Part shown: piece by piece, positions 8,270 through 17,124 of the stretch
How positions within the stretch are numbered: position 1 is the stretch's first letter
Layout of the letters: each line of letters starts with the position of its first letter
Source: Cellulomonas shaoxiangyii
GTDB lineage: Bacteria; Actinomycetota; Actinomycetes; Actinomycetales; Cellulomonadaceae
NCBI RefSeq assembly: GCF_004798685.1
Contig: NZ_CP039291.1
Coordinates: 3,844,001-3,908,000 of the forward strand
Reading direction: 5' to 3'
DNA length: 64,000 bases
Made by a program: the position numbers and the translations under genes
Notes under the pieces: model-generated
The model's database searches: none
Told to the model about the DNA's origin: nothing
Seen by the model: the letters and a program-made list of their open reading frames with translations, nothing else

Positions 8270-8836
8270 ATGGTGGCCACCCAGGACGACCCCCGGTTCC
8301 TGCGCAGCCGGGAGGCGATCCTCACCGCCGCCCGTGAGGTGCTGCTGGCCCACGGTCCCGGCGCCGTCACCCACGCGCGGGTCGCCGAGCAGGCGGGGAT
8401 CGCACGCGCCACCGTCTACCGCCACTGGCCGCGCACCGACCAGCTCCTGGCCGAGGCGATGGCCACCGTGCCGATGCCGTTCTTCGAGGCACCCGACGCC
8501 CCCACCCGCGAGTGGCTCGTCCGGGAGCTGACCGCCCTCGCCCGGCAGCTCGACCACCACGACGTCCGCGTGATCGCGACCACCCTGGCCGGCAGCGCCC
8601 TGTGGGAGGACGACATGGACGCCCGCCGCGCCCGCTTCGCCGACCTGCTCGCCGGCCGGCTGGCCGGTGCACTCGAGGCCGCCCGGTCGCGCGGGGAGGT
8701 CGACCTGCACACCGCGCCCCGCGACGCGGCTGCCCTGGCGATCGGACCCCTCTACTACCGGGCCACCATCGAGCGGGGCACCACCGACGAGGGCGTCATC
8801 GCGACGGTCGTCGACAGCCTCGGCCGGTGGCGGTGA
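8270..8836 (+). CDS. TetR/AcrR-family repressor
   Basis: DNA-binding regulator of 188 aa. The N-terminal helix-turn-helix (AILTAAREVLLAHGPGAVTHARVAEQAGIARATVYRHW, about residues 13-50) is textbook TetR. The C-terminal part is an all-helical ligand domain ending in a TetR_C-like dimer region. It is transcribed away from the NmrA-SDR operon, with two matched palindromes between them, so it most likely represses both. The inducer is unknown. Confidence 0.92.
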   Translation: MVATQDDPRFLRSREAILTAAREVLLAHGPGAVTHARVAEQAGIARATVYRHWPRTDQLLAEAMATVPMPFFEAPDAPTREWLVRELTALARQLDHHDVRVIATTLAGSALWEDDMDARRARFADLLAGRLAGALEAARSRGEVDLHTAPRDAAALAIGPLYYRATIERGTTDEGVIATVVDSLGRWR

Positions 8837-8908
8837 GCCGCCGCCGCGCTCGCGACCGCAGCCGTGTCCACCACCACGCGGCGTCCGACGCCCTGCGGAC
8901 CCGTGATC

Positions 8909-9292
8909 TCAGGCGCGCGCGGCGGCCCGGTCGGGTGCGGCCTCCCAGCGGCGGATGTACCCCGCGATGGGGTGGACCGCCTCGAGGAGGTCCACACCGC
9001 GCGGCGTCAGCCGGTAGCGGACGGAGACGGGCGTGGTGGGGATGACGATGCGGTCGACGATCCCCCCGTCCTCGAGCTGCTTGAGGCGCACGGTCAGCAT
9101 GCGTGCCGAGAGACCAGGCACGGCGGCGGTGATGTCGGTGAAGCGCTCGACGCCCCGTGCGAGGGTCAGCAGGATGCTCGGCGTCCAGCGCTGGCCGACG
9201 ACCTCCAGCGCTCGGCTGGCGTACCGGCAGTCCGCCTCGTCGGTGTCCTGCCATCGCGTCGACGGGGGCTGGTCGGGTGCGGACCTGGTCAC
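8909..9292 (-). CDS. HxlR-family transcriptional regulator
   Basis: Winged-helix regulator of 127 aa. It shows the family hallmarks: an N-terminal Cys (DCRYASRALEVVGQRW), then ILLTLARGVERFTDITAAVPGLSARMLTVRLKQLEDGGIVDR covering the recognition helix, and a wing with VRYRLTPRG. The start is GTG at 9292. It is divergent from the flavin oxidoreductase gene, with a palindromic site between them. HxlR proteins often sense aldehydes, quinones or reactive electrophiles and control reductases. Confidence 0.9.
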   Translation of the reverse strand: MTRSAPDQPPSTRWQDTDEADCRYASRALEVVGQRWTPSILLTLARGVERFTDITAAVPGLSARMLTVRLKQLEDGGIVDRIVIPTTPVSVRYRLTPRGVDLLEAVHPIAGYIRRWEAAPDRAAARA

Positions 9293-9300
9293 TTACGAAC

Positions 9301-9315
9301 GGTAACTCAGTTACC
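9301..9315. promoter_or_regulatory. HxlR-type operator
   Basis: GGTAAC-TCA-GTTACC is a 15-bp palindrome with perfect 6-bp arms, 9 bp from the HxlR start codon and just before the divergent oxidoreductase gene. GTAAC/GTTAC half-sites are typical of HxlR-family operators. Confidence 0.7.
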
Positions 9316-9356
9316 TCATGCTTGCACGGGTGGCGAGGGCACCGAACGATGAGCCC

Positions 9357-10235
9357 ATGCCCGACTACGGTCACCCGCTGCGCTTCGGCAGCTTCATCAC
9401 ACCCACCTCCGCCCGCCCGCAGCACGCGGTGGACCTCGCCGTGCTCAGCGAGGACCTGGGCCTGGACCTGGTCACGTTCCAGGACCACCCCTACGAGCCG
9501 TCGTTCCTGGACACCTGGACGCTGCTCTCGTGGGTGGCGGCGCGTACCACGCGGATCGCCGTCTCGGGGAACGTCCTCAACGTGACGCTCCGACCACCGG
9601 CGGTGCTCTCCCGCGCGGTGGCCAGCCTCAGCCTGCTGAGCGGTGGCCGGGTCGAGCTCGCCATCGGTGCCGGTGGTTTCACGGACGCGGTCGTCGCCTT
9701 CGGCGCCCCGCGCCGGACGGTCGGTCAGTCGTTGGTGGCCCTGGACGAGGCCATCGACGTCATCCGCGGGCTGTGGGACGCGGGTGACCCCACGCCGCTG
9801 CGGGTGCTCGGTGAGCACTACCGGATCGACGGCGCACGGCGCGGACCCCGGCTGCCTGCGCCGATCCCGATCGCGATCGGCGCGTACCGGCCCCGCATGG
9901 TGGCGCTCACCGGGCGCCAGGGCGACGCATGGCTGCCCAGCCTGCCGTGGCTGCAGCCCGGCGGTCTCGCGGAGGGGAACCGGATCATCGACGAGGCCGC
10001 CGTCGGTGCGGGGCGCGCTCCGGGCGAGATCCGTCGGATGCTGAACATCCCGCCGGGCACCCCGACGGAGGTCCTCGTCCGGGCGGCGGTGGACCACGGC
10101 GTGAGCACGTTCATCCTCGCCACCGACGAGCCCGAGCTGCTCCGCGAGCTCGCCACACAGACGGCCACCGAGGTCCGCGAGCGCGTCGGCGACTCCCGCG
10201 CGGGCGCGACGGCGAGCGGCCGGTCACTCCCGTGA
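9357..10235 (+). CDS. LLM-class flavin-dependent oxidoreductase
   Basis: Luciferase-like TIM-barrel enzyme of 292 aa that uses FMN or F420 to oxidise or reduce a small organic substrate. It has the LRFGSFITP start strand, VDLAVLSEDLGLDLVTFQDHPY, the helix after the second strand (RTTRIAVSGNVLNVTLRPPAVLSRAVASL) and SGGRVELAIGAGGF, all typical of the F420-type subgroup. An earlier in-frame ATG at 9318 lies only 3 bp from the operator; 9357 fits the fold better. It overlaps the FAD-oxidase gene by GTGA, so the two form an operon controlled by the HxlR protein. Confidence 0.87.
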   Translation: MPDYGHPLRFGSFITPTSARPQHAVDLAVLSEDLGLDLVTFQDHPYEPSFLDTWTLLSWVAARTTRIAVSGNVLNVTLRPPAVLSRAVASLSLLSGGRVELAIGAGGFTDAVVAFGAPRRTVGQSLVALDEAIDVIRGLWDAGDPTPLRVLGEHYRIDGARRGPRLPAPIPIAIGAYRPRMVALTGRQGDAWLPSLPWLQPGGLAEGNRIIDEAAVGAGRAPGEIRRMLNIPPGTPTEVLVRAAVDHGVSTFILATDEPELLRELATQTATEVRERVGDSRAGATASGRSLP

Positions 10236-11548
10236 GCGCCGGGACCGACCGCGCCGCGGTGCCGGCCTCGCTCGCCGACCGGGCGCTCGCCCCGGGCGAC
10301 GACGGGTACGGGCGGTACACCTCGGGCTACTTCCGCGGTGCGCGGCCCGGCGTGGTGCTGCGGCCTCGGTGTGCCGCCGAGGTGCAGGACGCCGTCCGGT
10401 ACGCCGACGGTCACCGCGAGGTCCCGCTCGGCATCCTCAGCGGGGGCCACGGCATCTCGGGCCGGTCCCTCAACGACGGCGGCACCGTGATCGCGCTCGA
10501 CGCACTCGACGAGATCACGGTGCTGGACGACAACCGGGTCAGGCTGGGCCCCGGGGCCCGGTGGGGCGACGTGGCGCGGGCCCTCGCGCCCCACGGGCTC
10601 GGCGTCACCGCCGGTGACAACGGGGGCGTCGGCGTGGGCGGGCTGGCGACGGCGGGCGGGATCGGCTGGTTCGTCCGTGAGCACGGCCTGACGATCGACC
10701 ACCTGCGATCGGTCGACGTCGTGACGGCGGACGGCCGGCTGGTCCGTGCGAGCGACGAGGAGAACCCCGACCTGTTCTGGGCGATGCGCGGCGCCGGCGC
10801 GAACTTCGGCGTTGCCGTGTCGTTCGAGCTCGAGGCGCACCCCGTCGGTGGTCAGGTCGGCTTCGCGATGCTGGTGTTCGTCGTGGCCGACGTCGCCGCG
10901 TTCCTGCCGGCCTGGGGCGCCGCGATCGAGGCGGCCCACCCGAGCGTGACCGGGACGCTCATGCTCGGGACGAGCCCGCCGGGGGCGCCGTCGACCGTGC
11001 AGGCGCTCATCCTCGTCGACTCGGACTCCCCCGGCGCGGTCATCGAGCGGCTCCAGCCGTTCGCCGGGCTCGCGCCGATCGTGGAGCAGTCGGTACAGCT
11101 CACCCCGTACTCCGCGCTGCTCCCGCCGGAGCCGGGGCAGCACGGCCGCGGCGACCCGCACGCCCACTCCGGCCTCGTGCGGCACCTCTCCGCCGACGTC
11201 GCCGACGGCCTCGCCGCCCTGCTGTCGTCCGACAGCCAGGTCATCCTCACGGTGCGGTCGGCGGGCGGAGCCGTCGCGGGCACCCCGGCGGACGCCACGG
11301 CCTACGCCTGGCGCGACGCGAACTTCTTCGTCGCCACCCTCGGCGGCGGACCTGACCTCGACCGCCGCTGGTCGCGGCTGACGCCCCTGCTGGACGGCAT
11401 GTACCTCAGCTTCGAGACCGACACCGGGCCGGACGTCGTCGCGCGCGCGTTCCCGCCGGCGCACCTCGAGAGGTTGCGCGCACTGAAGCGGCAGTGGGAC
11501 CCCACCGGCCTGTTCCGGGACAACTTCTTCATCGATCCCGCCGGCTGA
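10232..11548 (+). CDS. FAD-linked (berberine-bridge/6-hydroxynicotine-oxidase-like) oxidoreductase
   Basis: Flavoprotein oxidase of 438 aa in the PCMH family. The FAD domain shows RPRCAAEVQDAVRYA, the covalent-flavin-type GGHGISGRSLNDGG loop (the His is a candidate 8-alpha attachment site) and GGVGVGGLATAGGIGWFVREHGL. The C-terminal BBE segment (LKRQWDPTGLFRDNFFI) closes the active site. The GTG start overlaps the upstream stop by 4 bp. With the LLM enzyme it may detoxify or degrade a heterocyclic or phenolic compound; the substrate is not deducible. Confidence 0.87.
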   Translation: MSAGTDRAAVPASLADRALAPGDDGYGRYTSGYFRGARPGVVLRPRCAAEVQDAVRYADGHREVPLGILSGGHGISGRSLNDGGTVIALDALDEITVLDDNRVRLGPGARWGDVARALAPHGLGVTAGDNGGVGVGGLATAGGIGWFVREHGLTIDHLRSVDVVTADGRLVRASDEENPDLFWAMRGAGANFGVAVSFELEAHPVGGQVGFAMLVFVVADVAAFLPAWGAAIEAAHPSVTGTLMLGTSPPGAPSTVQALILVDSDSPGAVIERLQPFAGLAPIVEQSVQLTPYSALLPPEPGQHGRGDPHAHSGLVRHLSADVADGLAALLSSDSQVILTVRSAGGAVAGTPADATAYAWRDANFFVATLGGGPDLDRRWSRLTPLLDGMYLSFETDTGPDVVARAFPPAHLERLRALKRQWDPTGLFRDNFFIDPAG

Positions 11549-11630
11549 GAGCCGGACCCGCTTACTGCGCCGGCGGGCGACCTGCGATTCCTGCGTCCGT
11601 GCGTCCACCGCCCCGGCCTAGGCTGACCGG

Positions 11631-12386
11631 ATGCCCGAGCAACCAGTACGACGTCCGCGCGTGGAGGAGCTCGCCTGGAAGCCGACGCCGATGGGCGACA
11701 TCAGCCTGCGCCGGCGCCAGGACCCGGTGACCGGAGCCGACGTGCTCGAGGTCAAGCTGGGCGACGAGTTCCTCATGTCGAGCCTGTTCACGGTGGCCGA
11801 GGAGGAGCTCGCGCGGCTCGGACTGGCCATGACCGGGGCGTCCGCCGACGGTGGTGCGGCTCCGCTCGACGTCGTCGTCGGCGGCCTCGGGCTCGGGTAC
11901 ACCGCGCTCACCGCGCTCGAGGACGCGCGGGTCGGCTCGCTGGTCGTCGTCGACGCGCTCGCCGAGGTGATCGAGTGGCACCGCGCCGGCCTGATCCCGG
12001 CCGGCGCGGTCCTCACCGCCGACCCGCGGTGCCGGCCCGTGCACGCCGACTTCTTCGCCGCCCTCGCGTCGGACGACGGCCTGGACCCCGCCATGCCCGG
12101 CCGCCGGTGGGACGCCGTCCTGGTCGACATCGACCACTCGCCCCGCCACCTGCTCAACCCCAGCCACGCGAGCTTCTACACGCTGGCCGGCCTGCAGCGG
12201 CTGCGCGAGCAGCTGAAGCCCGGCGGCGTGTTCGCGCTGTGGTCGAACGACCCGCCGGACGAGGCGTACCTGGAGCTCCTGCGCACCCTGCTGGTCGACG
12301 TCCGGGCGGACGTGGTCACCTTCCCGAACCCCTTGCAGGGCCGGGACGCCACGAACACCGTCTACCTCGGGCGCGCGCCGGGCTGA
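11631..12386 (+). CDS. Spermidine-synthase-like methyltransferase-fold protein
   Basis: A 251-residue protein with the Rossmann fold of the spermidine-synthase family: the VVVGGLGLGYTALTALED glycine loop, VVVDALAEVIEWH as the acidic strand-2 end, then WDAVLVDIDHSPRHLL and LKPGGVFALWSNDPPDEAYLELL. It is shorter than true polyamine synthases, and in high-GC actinobacteria this subfamily usually lacks evidence of polyamine synthesis, so the reaction is left open. The ATG at 11631 follows a short unremarkable leader. It is apparently a single-gene unit. Confidence 0.8.
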   Translation: MPEQPVRRPRVEELAWKPTPMGDISLRRRQDPVTGADVLEVKLGDEFLMSSLFTVAEEELARLGLAMTGASADGGAAPLDVVVGGLGLGYTALTALEDARVGSLVVVDALAEVIEWHRAGLIPAGAVLTADPRCRPVHADFFAALASDDGLDPAMPGRRWDAVLVDIDHSPRHLLNPSHASFYTLAGLQRLREQLKPGGVFALWSNDPPDEAYLELLRTLLVDVRADVVTFPNPLQGRDATNTVYLGRAPG

Positions 12387-12604
12387 TCCCCGCCGGGTCC
12401 CGTTCGATGCCGTTCGCGAGCTCCTGGGAGCGCGGCGTTCGAGCCGTGCAAGCGCGGGAGCACCAGCAGCAGTGGACTACTCGAATCGACGAGCGCGCGG
12501 ATGACAACCCCTCGTCCCGGGCGGTACACCGTAGAAGGCCTGCCCGAGAGCTGGGGGCTGATGCACTAGTAGGTGACAGCAGGTCTCAGACGGCGAGCGC
12601 GATG
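12387..12604. other. Gene-free stretch
   Basis: About 220 bases between the spermidine-synthase-like gene and the IS3 remnant. No coding frame, hairpin or repeat in it can be supported. Confidence 0.5.
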
Positions 12605-12722
12605 CGGCTGGGACAGGTGCGCCGCCGCACGGCGCAGCACCTCGTTCTCCTGCTCCAGCGACCGGATCCGCCGGTGGGCCTCACGCAGCTCGTCCGACTC
12701 CGTCGACGTGCTCGTGGACGAG
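12605..12722 (-). pseudogene. IS3-family transposase fragment
   Basis: On the minus strand a short frame reads ESDELREAHRRIRSLEQENE followed by VLRRAAAHLSQ. This is the coiled-coil end of OrfA in IS3-family insertion sequences, the segment that leads into the OrfB integrase. Neither the helix-turn-helix upstream nor the DDE domain downstream is present. It begins just after the selO stop, marking an old insertion or deletion event. Confidence 0.6.
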
Positions 12723-12730
12723 TAGCGCCG

Positions 12731-14191
12731 TCAGGTACCGCAGAAGGTCCGGTAGGCGCCGAAGTCCTCGGGGGCGGGGGCGGCGTAGCGCTCGAGGCCG
12801 GCTCGCTCCTCGAAGGGACCCGACACGGCGGCGAGCAGCCGGTGGAGCGGATCGAGGTCGCCCGCGACCGCGGCGTCCAGGGCCTCCTCGACGAGGTGGT
12901 TGCGGGGGATGTAGACCGGGTTGACCCGGTCCATCGACGGCGCGTCGGGACGCAGGGCGAGCCACCGCGCGAGCCACCCGTCGAGCGCCGCGGTGTCCCG
13001 GACCAGGCTGCGCACCGGGTCCGCGTGGCCGCGAGCGGCCGAGGCGAGCCGGCGGAAGAACGACGTGTGGTCGACGCGCTCCTCCTGCAGGAGCGCGAGC
13101 AGGTCGTCCACCAGCATCCCCGTCGCCGCATCGTCGGAACCCTCCGGCAGGCCGAGCTTGGCATGCATCCCGGCGGACCACGCCGCGCTGTACCGCACCG
13201 GGAAGGTGCCCAGCGCCGCCATCGCCAGCTCGACGGCCGCCTCGGCGTCCTCGTGGAGCAGCGGCAGGAGGGCCTCGGCCAGGCGAGCCAGGTTCCACTC
13301 GGCGATGACCGGCTGGTTGCCGTAGGCGTAGCGGCCCTCGGCGTCGATGGAGCTGTAGACGGCCGCGACGTCGAAGGCGTCCATGAAGGCGCACGGCCCG
13401 TAGTCGATGGTCTCGCCGGAGATCGTCATGTTGTCCGTGTTCATGACGCCGTGGACGAAGCCCACCAGCATCCACCGGGCGACGAGGGACGCCTGCACGG
13501 CGACGACCGCCTCCAGGAGGGCGAGAGCCGGGTTCTCGGCCTCCGCAGCGGCCGGGTGGTGGCGGGCGACGGCATGGTCGGCGAGGCGGCGCAGGAGGTC
13601 GACGTCCCCGGTGGCCCGGGCGTACTGGAAGCTCCCCACGCGCAGGTGGCTGCTCGCCACCCGGGCGAGCAGCGCGCCGGGCAGCATGGTCTCGCGGCGC
13701 ACCGGACGGCCGGTCGCCACCACGGCGAGGGAGCGCGTCGTCGGGATGCCGAGCGCGTGCATCGCCTCGCTGAGGACGTGCTCACGCACCATGGGCCCCA
13801 CGGCGGCGAACCCGTCACCGCCACGGGCGAAGGGCGTCCGGCCCGATCCCTTGAGGTGCAGGTCGCGCACGTCACCGCCGATGTCGACGAGCTCACCGAG
13901 CAGCAGCGCGCGCCCGTCACCGAGGCGCGGGGAGAAGCCGCCGAACTGGTGCCCGGAGTAGGCCTGCGCGACGGGCCGTGCGCCGTCCGGCACCTGGGCG
14001 CCCACGAGGAAGGCCACGCCGTCCTCGCTCCGCAGCCACGCCGGGTCCAGGCCCAGCTCGGCGGCCAGCGACTCACCGAGCACGAGCAGCTGCGGGGCGG
14101 GCACCGTCTCCGCCTGCCAGGGGAGGGCCATCTCGGGCAGCTCCCGCGCGAAGCGGTCACCCAGGGTGATGATCGATGCCGCGACGCTCAT
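12731..14191 (-). CDS. selO: Protein adenylyltransferase SelO
   Basis: Pseudokinase-fold enzyme of 486 aa that AMPylates Ser/Thr/Tyr residues of target proteins, in bacteria linked to redox homeostasis. It shows the family signatures [23 protein letters not shown] near residues 79-100, [11 protein letters not shown], the metal-binding NTDNM (after GFVHGVM) and DYGPCAFMD. Length matches the bacterial family (about 480-500). Many homologues end with a redox-active CxxU or CxxC; here the last residues are TFCGT with one Cys, so that C-terminal switch is not in the usual form. The ATG at 14191 starts the conserved region directly. Confidence 0.93.
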   Translation of the reverse strand: MSVAASIITLGDRFARELPEMALPWQAETVPAPQLLVLGESLAAELGLDPAWLRSEDGVAFLVGAQVPDGARPVAQAYSGHQFGGFSPRLGDGRALLLGELVDIGGDVRDLHLKGSGRTPFARGGDGFAAVGPMVREHVLSEAMHALGIPTTRSLAVVATGRPVRRETMLPGALLARVASSHLRVGSFQYARATGDVDLLRRLADHAVARHHPAAAEAENPALALLEAVVAVQASLVARWMLVGFVHGVMNTDNMTISGETIDYGPCAFMDAFDVAAVYSSIDAEGRYAYGNQPVIAEWNLARLAEALLPLLHEDAEAAVELAMAALGTFPVRYSAAWSAGMHAKLGLPEGSDDAATGMLVDDLLALLQEERVDHTSFFRRLASAARGHADPVRSLVRDTAALDGWLARWLALRPDAPSMDRVNPVYIPRNHLVEEALDAAVAGDLDPLHRLLAAVSGPFEERAGLERYAAPAPEDFGAYRTFCGT

Positions 14192-14414
14192 CGATCCACA
14201 GTACGTCGCCCACGGTGAGCGGCGACCCGCGCGGCACGGCGGGGCTGCGCTGGGCGTCGAGGGCTCCAGATGCCGCGTGTCCGCCGCCTCGTCGGTGGCA
14301 CGAGCTGCGCGACGCGACCTCGTGCGCGAGGGCCGCCTGGCACCGGGTCGGTGGTGGCCGAGCTCTGTCCTCGCTTCCGGCGCTGGTGGCGACCAGCGAC
14401 GAGCCTCCGCTGGC

Positions 14415-14819
14415 CTAGTCCTCCCCGGGCAGGCGTTCCCAGCCGTCCGGCACGGGAACGGCTGCCCATCGCGCGTCGGGCAGCCACGCGTCCCAGCCGG
14501 CGTCGAACGGCCAGCCCGCGTCCCGCGTGTGCTGCAGCAGCCGAGTGCCGACCATGCGGACGTGGAAGGCCTGCTCGTCGGTGACGAAGCGCTGGTGGAC
14601 CATCCACGCGAGCTCGTCCTCGTCCTTGAAGCCCACCGTCCACGGGCCATCGAGGGGGCTCCCGGCGGCGACCACGTCGAGCGCCCAGTCATGCGTGTCG
14701 AAGCCGACCGTGGTCCGGCGCCCCGGCGACTCGAGGTTGCCGTACCAGCGGGGCGTCCACCGCTCGCCGTCGTGCCACCGCCACACGGACCACCGGTCGC
14801 CGCGCCGGTGCACGCGCAC
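14415..14819 (-). CDS. DUF402-type protein
   Basis: A 134-residue cytoplasmic protein resembling the DUF402/FomD-like beta-barrel family: [25 protein letters not shown], then [15 protein letters not shown] (the acidic metal-binding motif) and [20 protein letters not shown]. Family members include nucleoside di- and triphosphate phosphatases and RNA-binding proteins. The GTG at 14819 is the only usable start: an in-frame stop lies about 16 codons further upstream. Confidence 0.7.
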   Translation of the reverse strand: MRVHRRGDRWSVWRWHDGERWTPRWYGNLESPGRRTTVGFDTHDWALDVVAAGSPLDGPWTVGFKDEDELAWMVHQRFVTDEQAFHVRMVGTRLLQHTRDAGWPFDAGWDAWLPDARWAAVPVPDGWERLPGED

Positions 14820-14898
14820 GACCGTGTCCCCCGGCCAGACGCGCTCGTCGTACGACGAGCATGGTTAGCGTGGCCACCCGACGACCTGGAGGCCACCT

Positions 14899-15396
14899 GT
14901 GACGACTGCCCGTGCTCGCACGACCACCGCCCTGCTGACCGGCCTGACGACGGCCGCGTACTACGCCGTGCCGGACGTGGCCCGCACGCGCGCCGCGCGA
15001 GGATGGCTCAAGGCCGCCTGCGTCGCCGCCGGTGCGGCGGTCGCCCTGCCGGACGCGCGCCAGGCATGGACCGAGCTGCAGGCGCGGCGGCGCCGCACGG
15101 CCCTCGACGGCATCCCCGTCGCGACCGAGAACCTCGCGCAGAGCGTGCTCGACAACGCCGGGGACGGCCCCGCGCGCTCAGCGACCGCGCGCACGGTCGT
15201 GCGCGGGGCCGTCGTCGTCGCCGTGGCGGTCGCCGGCTCGGTGGCCGTCACGGTCGCGTTCGAGCGGTGGGTGTTCCGCCGCGGTGAGGCGCGTGCCGCC
15301 GCGGGGGTGCGGTTGGCGCACACCCGCACGGGTCTCGTGCTCGGGGCGCTGACCGCGGCGGGCGGCCTGATCCCGGACCCGTCCGAGGGCCGCTGA
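14899..15396 (+). CDS. Membrane protein of unknown function
   Basis: A 165-residue protein not assigned to a family. Hydrophobic segments occur at about 8-26, 38-52 and most clearly 101-124 ([22 protein letters not shown]). It is likely a small integral membrane protein with a basic cytoplasmic loop. GTG start with CTGGAGG just upstream. It is divergent from the DUF402 gene and followed by a strong hairpin. Confidence 0.6.
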   Translation: MTTARARTTTALLTGLTTAAYYAVPDVARTRAARGWLKAACVAAGAAVALPDARQAWTELQARRRRTALDGIPVATENLAQSVLDNAGDGPARSATARTVVRGAVVVAVAVAGSVAVTVAFERWVFRRGEARAAAGVRLAHTRTGLVLGALTAAGGLIPDPSEGR

Positions 15397-15500
15397 CGTC
15401 TCACGTGCATGTGCTCCGAGTGCAGCTCGGCTACCTGCAGATCGACGGCACGCGCAGGTCAGGAGGCAGGAGTGAGCTGCCCGTGCGGCTCCTCCCGGGG

Positions 15501-15549
15501 GCACCAAGAGGCCACGAACGCGCGGAGCGCGTCGTGACCTCTTGGTGCA
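15501..15549. terminator. Terminator hairpin
   Basis: A long near-perfect inverted repeat (GCACCAAGAGG...CCTCTTGGTGC with inner CACGA/CGTG and GCGC pairing) lies between convergent genes ending at 15396 and 15586. Confidence 0.7.
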
Positions 15550-15585
15550 TTCCGGCGTGATGACGGGAGCGGGTGGTACGAGCCC

Positions 15586-15789
15586 CTACCGCCGGCGGGA
15601 GCTCCCCCCACGTCCCCGCCAGCCGCCGTTCACCGGCGACGCGCCGCCGACTCCTCCCAGGTGCAGCGCGAGGAAGAGCAGACCGGCAAACATCAGCGTC
15701 TGTGGGGTCAGAGCGTCCCCGACGTTCGCCTCGACGAGGTCGAGGAGCAGGGCGAGGGCGAAGATCACGGCAGCGACGAGCGCAAGCAT
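15586..15789 (-). CDS. Small two-helix membrane protein
   Basis: A 67-residue protein with two hydrophobic helices (residues about 2-17 and 32-46) and a Gly/Arg-rich tail. The ATG at 15789 has TTGGAG at a proper distance; the frame reads further upstream but loses membrane-protein character. Such proteins are common in actinobacteria and have no known role. Confidence 0.5.
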   Translation of the reverse strand: MLALVAAVIFALALLLDLVEANVGDALTPQTLMFAGLLFLALHLGGVGGASPVNGGWRGRGGSSRRR

Positions 15790-15922
15790 GAGCACTCCAA
15801 GGGAAGGGGTCCGGCGAGCCTGCCGGAGGGTCGGACATTTCGGGCGATTCGATAGCACCCGGATCATGGCCCACGGTCACGACGACCGCTAGTGGGAGAA
15901 GGGCTCCGAGGGCTCGAAGGAC

Positions 15923-16162
15923 TCAGGCGGGTCGCTCGATGGCAGCTGCCCGGAGCGTGTTCCGCCGGGCCAGTCCCACGAGGGCGGCCACGTGGCCACG
16001 GGTCTCCGGGCGCATGTCGGAGCGCCACCGGGCCTCGATCCCGACAGGGCGCAGCGAGAACGGCGGGTCGAGACAGACCAGATCACCGGAGCCCATCGCA
16101 TGGGCTCGCACACCCGCGCGACCATCGCCGAGCCGGGCACCCACTGAGCAGACTGCACACAT
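15923..16162 (-). CDS. Possible small orphan protein
   Basis: A 79-codon frame that starts exactly at the edge of a large palindrome and reads CAVCSVGARLGDGRAG, later WRSDMRPETRGHVAALVGLARRN. No family is recognised and there is no room for a ribosome site, so it would have to be leaderless. It is listed because of its position next to the palindrome. Confidence 0.3.
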   Translation of the reverse strand: MCAVCSVGARLGDGRAGVRAHAMGSGDLVCLDPPFSLRPVGIEARWRSDMRPETRGHVAALVGLARRNTLRAAAIERPA

Positions 16163-16197
16163 TGACCGGTGACCGGTCGAGACCGGTAGCCGGTCAA
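16162..16197. promoter_or_regulatory. 36-bp GACCGGT palindrome
   Basis: Four GACCGG/CCGGTC half-sites are arranged as an imperfect inverted repeat, starting TTGACCGG and ending CCGGTCAA. It has the shape of an operator for a dimeric or tetrameric regulator. It lies between the small orphan frame at 15923-16162 and the island genes; 16198-16391 contains nothing else recognisable. Confidence 0.5.
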
Positions 16198-16391
16198 AGT
16201 ACGGAGCCGCGGGGCTGACCTCGCTCAACCCAGGCATCTACACGCGGAGAACGCCGCGTGACTCGCACGACCGCGGCAAGATCGTCGGGTGACCTCCAGC
16301 GGCGTGCCCCCCCTCCTGGCATCACCTTCCCCCGGTAGGCGCAGCACGCCACACGGCGCAGAAGCCGCCCCCACGGGTACGGCCTGACGCC

Positions 16392-17120
16392 GTGCACCAG
16401 CTAATCCGCGACCGGCACGAGCGCCTCGAGGACTCGGTCCCGCCAGGAGCGGCGGAAGGCAGTGAGCTAAGCCTGGATGACCGGGCTCTCGCGCCCTACC
16501 TGCTTTCGGGGTTGATCCGAGCGAGCATGGTCCAGTCGCTGGACCATCTGGACGCGCATCGTGGGCTGATGGAAGACGCCCAGAGGACGCACGTCTGGGC
16601 CGAGTACACGCTGATGCGGGCGGCGCTCGAAACCGCGTGCACCGCAGTGTGGCTCGTGACGCCAGACGAACCCGAGGAGCGGCGCTTCCGCCTGCTTCGG
16701 CTCGCCGCGAAGGACATTAACGACTCCAAGGACGCCGCCAAGCTGCACAGGACGGAGCCAGCGTCTGGTCGGACACACAAGGAGCGGCTTGACGAGGTGA
16801 AGGCGCTAGCGCCGGCAGAGCGCAGAGCAGAGGTCGGCGCCTCACTCGGCTACCGCGGGATCGTGCGTGCCGCAGCACCGGCGGCAGACGTCGAGCCCGA
16901 CTTCCTCGAGCTCCAGTGGCGCATCCTCTCCGGTCTCACCCACGGCGCGCAGTGGGCCACCCTCGGATGCTCGACCGGACCACCACGCCGTCTGCCGTCG
17001 ATGGCATCGCGCACGTCCGCCTCACCGGCTCGACCGAGACCCTCTCGCTTCACAGGGCTGCAGCAGGCGTGTCTGCTGACTGGCAAGCCGTGCACATCTC
17101 CGGACGATCTCCGCGGCTGA
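16392..17120 (+). pseudogene. DUF5677/HEPN-like protein, frameshifted near 16970
   Basis: Residues 1-190 form a helical protein resembling DUF5677-type (HEPN-like) proteins: YTLMRAALETACTAVWLV and the later LQWRILSGLTHGAQWATLG. After that the frame turns into low-quality Pro/Arg/Ser sequence, while another plus frame continues sensibly (MLDRTTTPSAVDG, HVRLTGSTETLSL) to a stop at 17128. This suggests a one- or two-base indel around 16965-16975, either a real mutation or a sequencing error. Base composition is less GC-rich than the flanking core genes. The left copy of the island's inverted repeat lies inside the tail. Confidence 0.55.
17050..17086 (+). repeat. Left copy of island-flanking inverted repeat
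   Basis: This 37-bp segment matches, in inverted orientation, 24308-24344 at 31 of 37 positions. The shared core includes GCGTGTCT and CTGAC. Confidence 0.55.
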
Positions 17121-17124
17121 GCTG

